The position numbers and the translations under genes were made by a program. Below the pieces are notes generated by a model. That model made no database searches. It saw only the letters and a list, made by a program, of their open reading frames with translations, and was not told the DNA's origin. A stretch of DNA of 64,000 nucleotides. Source: Chloroflexota bacterium (lineage in GTDB: Bacteria; Chloroflexota; Limnocylindria; P2-11E). Numbering within the stretch: the stretch's first letter is position 1; every line of letters begins with the position of its first letter. Shown one piece after another: positions 54,419-62,407 of this stretch. Location: the NCBI GenBank assembly GCA_005883625.1, contig VBDU01000073.1, positions 42,644-106,643 on the forward strand. The letters are read 5' to 3'.

Positions 54419-55462
54419 TCAGGGGAGCCGCGCGAACCAGAGAAGCGAGGCGCATGCGGCGCCGAGCAGGAGCGCCGCGGCGAGCGCCGCGAACGCGACC
54501 GTGATCTCGGACCGCTCGTCGCGAAGGACGAGCTCGGTCGCGAGGTTCGTGTAGATCTGCTGAAGGTCCGACTCGCTCTGCGCGTTGAAGTACTTCGCGC
54601 CCGACGCCTCGGCGATCTTCCGGAGCGTCGCCTCGTCGAGCTCGGAGCGCGCCGACCGCCCCTCGTTCTTGACGAGCGCGCCCTCCGGCGTCCCCACGCC
54701 CACCGTGTACACACGGATGCCCAGGTTCGCCGCCCGATCGATGACGCTGAGCGGCGGCGGGCTCTGGTTGTTCTCGCCATCTGTGAGCAGGACGATGCTC
54801 GCGGTCGCGAACTGACCCTTCGCGAGCGGCTTTGGCGTCGGCTTCGGCGTGCGTCCGGGCAGGGTCTGCTGGCTCGTGGACTGCTGATCGTCCGGGTCGC
54901 CGGGCGCGACGTCCTGGCCCTCGTAGATCGCGTCGAGCGAGACGATGATCGCCTTGCCGAGCGCGGTCGATCGCTGCGGCTTGAGGCGATCGATGGCATC
55001 GATGAGCGCCGTCCGGTCGAGCGTCGGACCCATGACGACCTGCGCGTTGTCGGAGAACGTGACCACGCCGATGCGAACGTTGTTCTTCGCCAGGCGCTGC
55101 TGCTCGACGAAGGTCTTCGCGGCCTCCTTCGCCGCTTCCATGCGGTTGGGCTTGACGTCGTCGGCGGCCATGCTCCCCGAGACGTCGATCGCCAGGATCA
55201 CGGTCCCCTCGACGCCGGGGACCTTCACGAGCATGGCCGGGCGCGCGATCGCGAGGACGAGCGCGGTGAACCCGAGGAGGAACAGAGCGGGCGGGACGTG
55301 GCGGCGGATGCCCGGTCCCGGCCCGACCGCCGTCCGGACCATCTGCAGGCTCGCGTAGCGCAGCGCGTAGCGCCGGCGCCGACGCTGGACGAAGACGTAC
55401 GCGAAGAGGAGCGCGGCCACAACGGCGAGCAGCCAGAGGTTGCCCGGCCACTGGAATTCCAT
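54419..55462 (-). CDS. VWA-domain (BatA-like) membrane protein
   Basis: VILAIDVSGSMAADDVKPNRMEAAKEAAKTFVEQQ; TASIVLLTDGENNQSP; TM segments at both ends. Confidence 0.85.
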   Translation of the reverse strand: MEFQWPGNLWLLAVVAALLFAYVFVQRRRRRYALRYASLQMVRTAVGPGPGIRRHVPPALFLLGFTALVLAIARPAMLVKVPGVEGTVILAIDVSGSMAADDVKPNRMEAAKEAAKTFVEQQRLAKNNVRIGVVTFSDNAQVVMGPTLDRTALIDAIDRLKPQRSTALGKAIIVSLDAIYEGQDVAPGDPDDQQSTSQQTLPGRTPKPTPKPLAKGQFATASIVLLTDGENNQSPPPLSVIDRAANLGIRVYTVGVGTPEGALVKNEGRSARSELDEATLRKIAEASGAKYFNAQSESDLQQIYTNLATELVLRDERSEITVAFAALAAALLLGAACASLLWFARLP

Positions 55463-55475
55463 CGCTACCGCTCGC

Positions 55476-56357
55476 TCAGAACGGCGCCGCGCCGGCGGCG
55501 GATGCGGCGGCGTCGATCGGCACGGCGAAGCCGAGGCCCGAGACGCCGTTGAGGCTGGGGCCTCCGGTCACGATCGCGACGACCTCGCCTTTGCTGTTGA
55601 CGAGCGCGCCGCCGGAGCTCTCCGGATAGAGCGTCGCGTCGAACTGGATGAGGCCGCCGAGCCGCTGCCCGGGCCACGGGGGCTCGAAGGTGCTGCCGAG
55701 CTTCGAGATCACCCCGACCGTGAGAGAGTTCTGCTGGCCGAGCGGGCTGCCGACCACGATCGCTTGATCGCCGACCTTGAGATCCTTCGCGCTCGCGAGC
55801 GTCGCGGGCTTGCGCCCGAACGATCCGAGCTCGAGCACCGCGACGTCGAACTCCGCTTGGGAGTCGCCGAGCACCGCGGCCCACTCCTCACCATCGAAGA
55901 ACACGACTTTGATCTCCGCCGCGTCGCGCAGGATGTGCAGGCTCGTGAGGATCCGGCCCCCCGAGTCGAGAAGGACGCCGGAGCCGCGCGCTCGAACCGC
56001 CGTCTCGTCGGCGGAGCGTGTCTTCACGAGCACCATCGACTCCTTGACCGCCTGGTACGCGGCGATCGCGACGTTCGGCTTGGGCGTCGCCGACGCCAGC
56101 GCCGTCTTGATGGCGTCGTTGACCTCTCGCTCGGTGATCCGTTGTGGCGCGGGCACGAGCGCGTTCGTGATGCCGATGACGGCGAGCGTCCCGAGGATGC
56201 TCACGAGGACGAGCTGCGCGTTTCGAGTCCGGCCGGCGAGCCGTCGGAGCGTGCCGCGGACGTCGAGGCGGCGCCGCGCTGGATCTGGTGCCTCCTCCGG
56301 CGCATCGCCGTGAAAGAAGGTGCCATACGGGCGATCGGCCTTGGATCGGCGCACCAT
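55476..56357 (-). CDS. Trypsin-like (HtrA/S1C-type) serine protease, membrane-anchored
   Basis: LTSLHILRDAAEIKV (His), FDVAVLELG (Asp), LYPESSGGALVNSKGEVVAI (Ser). Confidence 0.85.
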   Translation of the reverse strand: MVRRSKADRPYGTFFHGDAPEEAPDPARRRLDVRGTLRRLAGRTRNAQLVLVSILGTLAVIGITNALVPAPQRITEREVNDAIKTALASATPKPNVAIAAYQAVKESMVLVKTRSADETAVRARGSGVLLDSGGRILTSLHILRDAAEIKVVFFDGEEWAAVLGDSQAEFDVAVLELGSFGRKPATLASAKDLKVGDQAIVVGSPLGQQNSLTVGVISKLGSTFEPPWPGQRLGGLIQFDATLYPESSGGALVNSKGEVVAIVTGGPSLNGVSGLGFAVPIDAAASAAGAAPF

Positions 56358-56387
56358 CGCGGTGAGTCTAGGCGGCGACCAAAAGCA

Positions 56388-57887
56388 TCAAGGCGCGAAA
56401 CCGGCGGCACGAAGCGCATCGCGCGCGGTGGCCGCCTCGTCGTAGGGGCGCTTCGTCTCGCCGACGATGATCGAGCTTTCGTGCCCCTTGCCTGCGAGAA
56501 GCACCGTGTCGTCGGGCTGGGCGCGGCGGATCGCCTCGGCGACGGCCTCGCGTCGGTCGTCGATGACGAGGTAATCGCTTCCGCGCTTCTTCCCGGCCGA
56601 GACCGCGCCCGCCTCGATCTCCGCGAGGATGGTCGCCGGGTCCTCGAGCCGCGGATCTTCCTGCGTGAGCACGAACAGGTCGGCGTGCCTCGCCGCGATC
56701 TCCGCGAGCGCGGGTCGCTTCGCTCGGTCGCGCTCGCCGGCGCTCCCGAAGACCGCGATGAGCTTGCCGCGCGTGAGCGGCCGCAGCAGGCCGAGCACCT
56801 TGTCGAGCGACTCCGGCGTGTGCGCGTAGTCGACGATCACGCTGAACGGCTGTCCGCAGTCGACGCGCTCCATGCGGCCGCGGACCGCCTTCGCGCGAGC
56901 GAGCGCGTCGCGCGCCTGCGCCAGCGTCGCGCCCGCCGCGAGGCCCGCCGCGGCGGCGGCGAGTGCGTTGTGCACGTTGAAGCGGCCGACGAGCGGCAGC
57001 GGCACCTCGACCGAGGCTCCCGCCGAGGCGATGCGGACCCGCGAGCCGGACGCATCCGACGCGAGGATCGTCCCCTGCACGTCCGCGTGCGCGTCGATCG
57101 CGTACGTGAGGACTCGGGCGCCGCCGGCGCGGTCCGCCAGGTACCGCCAGCGCGGGTCGTCGGCGTTGAGGACGGCGGTCTTCGGCACGCCCTTGTCGGC
57201 GGAGCGCGCGAGCATGCTGAAGAGCTCCGCCTTCGTCTCGAGGTAGCGCTGGAGCGTCCCGTGGAAGTCGAGGTGCTCCGGCGAGAGGTTCGTGAAGACG
57301 GCGACGTCGACCTCGCAGCCGCGCAGCTTCCGCAGCGCGAGCGCGTGGCTCGTGGCCTCGAGCACGCCCCACGTCCCCCCGGCCACGAGGAGCTCGGCGA
57401 AGAACTCCTGCACCTCGACGGCCTCCTGGGTGCTCTGCCGCGTCTCGTTCTCCCAGACGTGCCCGACCTGCTTGAAGTCGACTGTCGTGGCGAAGCCGGT
57501 ACGTTCGCCGGCGGCCTCGAGGACATCCGACACGAGATGCACCGTCGTCGTCTTACCGTCGGTCCCCGTGACGGCTGCGAGCTTGAGCCGCCGGGTCGGG
57601 TGGTCGAAGAACTCGCTCGCGAGGTCGGCGAGCGCGATGCGCGAGTCCGCGACGACCGCCACCGGGACGCCCACGGGCACGTCGCGCTGGGCGACGACCG
57701 CGACGGCGCCGCGCGCGGCCGCGTCGGCGGCGAAGTCGTGTCCGTCCCGATGGAAGCCCTCGACCGCGACGAAGAGGCCGCCCTCGCGGACCCGACGCGA
57801 GTCGTACGCGATCGAGCGGACGTCGCGTTCGCCGGCCCCCTCGGGCACGGGGATCCGCGCCGCACGGAACAGCGCCTCGAGCCTCAT
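56388..57887 (-). CDS. murE: UDP-N-acetylmuramyl-tripeptide synthetase
   Basis: VTGTDGKTTTVHLVSDVL, EATSHALALRKLRGCEVDVAVFTNLSPEHLDFHG, VIVDYAHTPESLDKVLGLLRP; start reassigned to 57887. Confidence 0.92.
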   Translation of the reverse strand: MRLEALFRAARIPVPEGAGERDVRSIAYDSRRVREGGLFVAVEGFHRDGHDFAADAAARGAVAVVAQRDVPVGVPVAVVADSRIALADLASEFFDHPTRRLKLAAVTGTDGKTTTVHLVSDVLEAAGERTGFATTVDFKQVGHVWENETRQSTQEAVEVQEFFAELLVAGGTWGVLEATSHALALRKLRGCEVDVAVFTNLSPEHLDFHGTLQRYLETKAELFSMLARSADKGVPKTAVLNADDPRWRYLADRAGGARVLTYAIDAHADVQGTILASDASGSRVRIASAGASVEVPLPLVGRFNVHNALAAAAAGLAAGATLAQARDALARAKAVRGRMERVDCGQPFSVIVDYAHTPESLDKVLGLLRPLTRGKLIAVFGSAGERDRAKRPALAEIAARHADLFVLTQEDPRLEDPATILAEIEAGAVSAGKKRGSDYLVIDDRREAVAEAIRRAQPDDTVLLAGKGHESSIIVGETKRPYDEAATARDALRAAGFAP

Positions 57888-58900
57888 CCGGCGGCCCGGC
57901 CCCGAAGCCGGAGGGCGGCGGTGTAGACCGGCTCGGCGAGGCGATACGCGCGGTAGGCGAGCTCGTTCGCAACGGCGTCGTGCGCCCCGACGAAACGCCG
58001 GGGCGCGCCGCCGAAGCCCTTCTTGAAGTGGTAGGGCCCCTGCATCGGGTCGTCCTTTCGCGACAGGTCCGCCGGGATGCCGCCGAAGTCGAACCGCTTC
58101 GCGCCGCTCGTCTTCGCCTCGATGATGCAGCGCCACAGGAGCGCGTATGCCGCGTACGCCGACCGGCCCTCGGCGTTCGTCGCCGCCGTCTGGTAGACCT
58201 CGCGCTCGCCGCAGCGCCAGGTCATCGCCGCCGCGACCGCCCGGCCTTCGCGGACGCCCAGCCGCACGCGCGCGTGCCCGGCGCCCACCAGCGTCCCCCA
58301 CATCGCGCGGTAGTACTCCCAGGTCCGCGTGATGAACCCCGCGCGCGCGCCGGTCTGCGCGTAGAGGTCGTAGAACGCGCGCAGGTCCGTGTCGCCGTCG
58401 GCGTCGCGGATGCCGACGCCGCGCTTCTCCGCGTGGCGCACGCTCCAGCGCGTGTCCTTGTCGAGGCCACGCAGGAGCGCGTCCTCGTCCGCCGACAGAT
58501 CGAGCTCGAGCGTCGCGACCACCGGCTGCACGTCCGGCGCGCGCCGAAAGCCCGCCGCCCGGAGCGCGCCGCCGGCCTCCTCGGCCGTGAGCTCGGGGTC
58601 GGCCTTCACGAAGAGTGCCCCGCGCTCGCGCGCGAGCGTCGCGAGGCCGGCGAGGGCGGTGCGCAGCGCCGCCGCGTCGCCGGGCGGCGCGATCGGTCCG
58701 CGCGGGACGTACGCGAGGGCGCGCCCGGCCGGAAGCGGACGCCAGAGCACGAGCGCGCACGGGAGCGCATCGCCGAAGCGCAGGAACTCGGCCCGCCAGC
58801 CCTGCGCCTCGCGGATCTCGGCCCACGCCGCCGACTGGAGCACGTGGCCCGTGGGAGATCTCACCGCGGCGTCATCCCAGCTCGCCGGTGCGGCGCTCAA
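57884..58900 (-). CDS. FemABX-family aminoacyltransferase 1
   Basis: HVLQSAAWAEIREAQGW, KDTRWSVRHAEKRGVGI, KRFDFGGIPADLSRKDDPMQGPYHFKKGFGG; TTG start overlapping the TGA of the upstream gene. Confidence 0.85.
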   Translation of the reverse strand: MSAAPASWDDAAVRSPTGHVLQSAAWAEIREAQGWRAEFLRFGDALPCALVLWRPLPAGRALAYVPRGPIAPPGDAAALRTALAGLATLARERGALFVKADPELTAEEAGGALRAAGFRRAPDVQPVVATLELDLSADEDALLRGLDKDTRWSVRHAEKRGVGIRDADGDTDLRAFYDLYAQTGARAGFITRTWEYYRAMWGTLVGAGHARVRLGVREGRAVAAAMTWRCGEREVYQTAATNAEGRSAYAAYALLWRCIIEAKTSGAKRFDFGGIPADLSRKDDPMQGPYHFKKGFGGAPRRFVGAHDAVANELAYRAYRLAEPVYTAALRLRGRAAG

Positions 58901-59880
58901 AGCCGCGCGGCCGCGAGGCGCCGGCGCGCACCGAGCTGCCACAGCGGGAACAGCGGACGCACGACCGGCGTCTCGAGGAGGCCGATCCATTCGACGATCT
59001 CGCCGCCGAACCCGAGCTTGAAGTTCTCCACGCCGGCGAGGGCATCCTCCGGGCCTTCCGCCAGCCCCCACATGTCGTAGCGCCGCACGCCGAGCTGTCG
59101 CATCCGCAGCAGCGAGCGCCACTTCAAGAGATAGAACGGCCGCGACTCGGCGTGCGCGCCGCTCCAGCCGCCGAAGAGCTCCCACGCGCGATCGGCGATG
59201 CGCACCACGAGGAGGGTGCCGGCGTCCTCGTCGCCGACGCGCGCGACGAGCAGGTGCATGCGCTCGCCGAACGCGTCACGCAGCGTCCGGAAATATCCGA
59301 GGTCGTGGATCGCGAAGCGGTCGCGCTCCCCGACGATGCGCAGGATCCGGTGGAAGCGCTCGAGGTCCGTCGTCTCCTCGGTGGCGACGCCCTCACGCTC
59401 CGCCTTGCGGATGTACTGCCGCGTCTTTCGGCGCATCGCCGCAAGCAGCTCGTCCGGCTCGCGCGAGGGATCGAGGAGAAGCGTGCGGCGCGGCTGCACG
59501 AACACGGAAGACCGCGAGACGCCGGCCTCGGCCAGCGCCGCACGGAGCGTGGGATCGTCGGGCTGTTCGGGATCGCAGATGAGGGCCAGCGTGCGATGCC
59601 GCGCGGCGACGGTGCGGAGCGCGCCGATCGCCGCGGGCAGGTCGGCGGGCTCGCAGATCGGACCGCGCGACGCGTAGGCCACGGCGAGCCCGCCCGCGCC
59701 GCGCCGGACGAGGAGCTGCGCCAGGCCACGACGGCCCCGGTCGTCCTCAAGGACGTAGCGCTCGGCGATCCAGCCGGTGGCCTCCTTGAGCCGCGCCCAG
59801 CCCGACGATTGGAGGAGGTGCGGGCGGCCCGTCGCTTCCACGAGCGCGTCCCATTCCCGCGCCCCCTCGGGCGCGGGCAC
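58897..59880 (-). CDS. FemABX-family aminoacyltransferase 2
   Basis: HLLQSSGWARLKEATGW, RKTRQYIRKAEREGV, RRYDMWGLAEGPEDALAGVENFKLGFGG. Confidence 0.85.
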   Translation of the reverse strand: MPAPEGAREWDALVEATGRPHLLQSSGWARLKEATGWIAERYVLEDDRGRRGLAQLLVRRGAGGLAVAYASRGPICEPADLPAAIGALRTVAARHRTLALICDPEQPDDPTLRAALAEAGVSRSSVFVQPRRTLLLDPSREPDELLAAMRRKTRQYIRKAEREGVATEETTDLERFHRILRIVGERDRFAIHDLGYFRTLRDAFGERMHLLVARVGDEDAGTLLVVRIADRAWELFGGWSGAHAESRPFYLLKWRSLLRMRQLGVRRYDMWGLAEGPEDALAGVENFKLGFGGEIVEWIGLLETPVVRPLFPLWQLGARRRLAAARL

Positions 59881-59884
59881 GGCT

Positions 59885-59993
59885 CTCAGGCCGCGTCCTT
59901 TCTCAATCTCGGGCTCCGCCCGAAGACACGCTCAGGGCTGGTCGAGTTCGGTCGTCGCGGCAAAGCCGCTCCTCCTCACGCCGCGTCCTTTCC
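59885..59993. repeat. Dispersed repeat copy B with flanking near-identical direct repeats
   Basis: Flanks CTCAGGCCGCGTCCTTTCTC (59885-59904) and CTCACGCCGCGTCCTTTCCC (59974-59993), 18/20 identical; core shared with copies A and C. Confidence 0.8.
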
Positions 59994-62162
59994 CGGCGTC
60001 GCTTCGTCCTTCCCGGGCAGCTCCCGGGCGGTGAAGGTGCACTCGGGGTAGCGCTCGCACCCGTAGAACATGGACCGTCCGCGGCCGCGGCGTCGGACGA
60101 GCTCTCCCTTGCCGCACTCGGGGCAGGTGACCCCCGTCTTCTGCTGGGTCTTCTTGATGTACTTGCAGTCCGGGTAGCCGGTGCACCCGATGAACGGGCC
60201 GAAGCGCCCGCGCCGGCGCGCCAGCGGCTTGCCGCACTCCGGGCACATCTCGCCCTCGATGATCTCGAGCTGTGGCTCACGCTGTCCCTCGAGCGGCTCG
60301 GAGTAATCGCACGCGCCCGGCGGGACCGGCTGGCCCTTCTTGCCCTTCGCGAACCCGGTGCACGAGTAGAACCGACCGTACCGTCCGAGCTTGATGACGA
60401 CCGGGCGGCCGCACTTGGGACAGATGCGGTCCGTCGGCTCCTCGGTGACGTCCGACTTCTTCACCGACTTCGTCTTCTCTTCGACGCGCTTGCTGAACGG
60501 CGTGAAGAATTGGCGGACGACGGGGGCCCACTCGACCGTGCCGGACGCGATCTTGTCGAGGTCCTCCTCCATGCGCGCCGTGAAGCCGGTGTCGACGATG
60601 TCCGGGAAGTGCTCCCGCAGGAAGTCGGTGACGACGAAGCCGACGTCCTCCGGCACGAGCGCGCGGGCGTCCTTGCGGACGTACTTGCGATCGATGAGCG
60701 TCGAGATCGTCGGCGCGTACGTCGACGGACGCCCGATCCCATGCTCCTCGAGCGTCTTCACGAGCGACGCCTCGGTGAAGCGGGCGGGCGGCTGCGTGAA
60801 GTGCTGCGACGCGTCGAGGCCGAGGAGCTTGAGCTCCTCCCCCGCCGCGACATCGGGGAGCGGCGAGATCTCCTTCTCGGGCTCGTCGCTCGATTCGAAG
60901 TACGCCCGGAGGAATCCGTCGAAGAGGACCTTCCGGCCGTTCGCGCGCAGGACGTAGCCCGCGGCGTCGACGTCGAGGCGCGTGTTCTCGAAACGCGCCG
61001 ACGCCATCTGCGACGCGATCGTCCGCTGCCAGATGAGCGTGTAGAGCTTCAGCTGGTCCGGCTTGAGGAACCGCTTCACGCGGTCGGGCGTCCGCGCGAG
61101 GTCGGTCGGGCGGATCGCCTCGTGCGCCTCCTGTGCGCCTTTGCTCCGCGTCTTGTAGTGGCGCGGTCGCTCGAGCGCGTAGGGCACGCCGAACTCCGAG
61201 GCGATCACGTCGTGCGCCTGCCGCAACGCTCCCTCGGCCACGTGCAGCGAGTCGGTCCGCATGTAGGTGATGAGGCCGACGGGGGCCTCGCCGAGGGAGA
61301 CGCCCTCGTACTGCTGTTGCGCGAGGACCATCGTCCGTTTCACGGAGTAGCCGAGCTTGCGCGATGCCTCCTGCTGAAGCGTCGACGTCGTGAACGGCGG
61401 CGCCGCGTTGCGCGAGCTCTCGCGCGTGTCGACGCTCTTGACCGTGTAGCGCGCGTCCGCGAGGGCGGCGCGGTGTTTCTCGGCGGTCCCACCGTCGTGG
61501 ACCTCTAGCTTGTGACCTTTGTGCTGGATGACCTCGGCGGTGAAGGTGTGGCCGGCGTGATCCTCGAGCGCGGCCTCGAGCGTCCAGTACTCCTGCGCGA
61601 CGAACGCCTGGATCTCGCGCTCCCGATCGACGATGAGCCGGAGGGCGACGGACTGGACGCGACCGGCCGAGAGCCCGTACCGGATCTTCTTCCAGAGGAG
61701 CGGCGACATCGTGTAGCCGACGAGCCGATCCACGACGCGGCGAGCCTGCTGCGCGTTCACGAGATCCTGGTCGATCTCGCGCGGGTGCTTGAACGCCTGC
61801 TGGATCGCCGCGGGCGTGATCTCGTGGAAGGTCACGCGCTTCAACTTCGACTTCGGGACGTTGATGATGTCCGCCAGGTGCCAGGCGATCGCCTCGCCCT
61901 CGCGGTCGAGGTCCGTCGCGAGCCACACGTGCGGCGCCGACTTGGCCTCCCGGCGGAGGAGGCGGGCCTGCTTCTCGGAGTCCTCGGGGACGATGTACTC
62001 CGGCTCGAAGGTCTTGAGGTCGACGCCGAGCTTGGACTTGGGCAGATCCCGGATGTGGCCGAACGAGGCCTCCACTTTGTACCTGGGACCGAGCATCCGT
62101 TCTAGAGTTCTTGCCTTGGTCGGTGATTCGACGACGACCAGGTCGCGAGCCGCTTCTGCCAT
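59976..62162 (-). CDS. topA: DNA topoisomerase I
   Basis: LVVVESPTKARTLERMLGPRYKVEASFGHIRDLP, LATDLDREGEAIAWHLADI, VGLITYMRTDSLHVAE, C-terminal CxxC zinc ribbons. Confidence 0.97.
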   Translation of the reverse strand: MAEAARDLVVVESPTKARTLERMLGPRYKVEASFGHIRDLPKSKLGVDLKTFEPEYIVPEDSEKQARLLRREAKSAPHVWLATDLDREGEAIAWHLADIINVPKSKLKRVTFHEITPAAIQQAFKHPREIDQDLVNAQQARRVVDRLVGYTMSPLLWKKIRYGLSAGRVQSVALRLIVDREREIQAFVAQEYWTLEAALEDHAGHTFTAEVIQHKGHKLEVHDGGTAEKHRAALADARYTVKSVDTRESSRNAAPPFTTSTLQQEASRKLGYSVKRTMVLAQQQYEGVSLGEAPVGLITYMRTDSLHVAEGALRQAHDVIASEFGVPYALERPRHYKTRSKGAQEAHEAIRPTDLARTPDRVKRFLKPDQLKLYTLIWQRTIASQMASARFENTRLDVDAAGYVLRANGRKVLFDGFLRAYFESSDEPEKEISPLPDVAAGEELKLLGLDASQHFTQPPARFTEASLVKTLEEHGIGRPSTYAPTISTLIDRKYVRKDARALVPEDVGFVVTDFLREHFPDIVDTGFTARMEEDLDKIASGTVEWAPVVRQFFTPFSKRVEEKTKSVKKSDVTEEPTDRICPKCGRPVVIKLGRYGRFYSCTGFAKGKKGQPVPPGACDYSEPLEGQREPQLEIIEGEMCPECGKPLARRRGRFGPFIGCTGYPDCKYIKKTQQKTGVTCPECGKGELVRRRGRGRSMFYGCERYPECTFTARELPGKDEATPGKDAA

Positions 62163-62181
62163 CTGTTCCTTTCGAGCCGAG

Positions 62182-62207
62182 AAAAAAGCGCCCTTTCGGG
62201 CGCCCCT
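62182..62207 (-). terminator. Intrinsic terminator just upstream of topA
   Basis: Minus strand: GGGGCGCCCGAAAGGGCGCTTTTTT (6-bp stem, GAAA loop, U6), about 20 nt before the ATG. Confidence 0.85.
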
Positions 62208-62407
62208 TCCTCCTTAACTTTAACTGGCCCGTCTACAAAGGCCTTCCCGCAAGCTAGCAAGCAGGCGTGGCGGGGGTCAAACGGAGCGCCGCCGGCGCTA
62301 CCGAGGGCCCCCGCGCGGCGGAGGGGTCCCCGGGCGGCCGAGCCCGGGGATACCGCCGCGTAGAGAGGGTTTCGGTTGCGCCGGCGGGCACCGGGATCGA
62401 CTCACGC

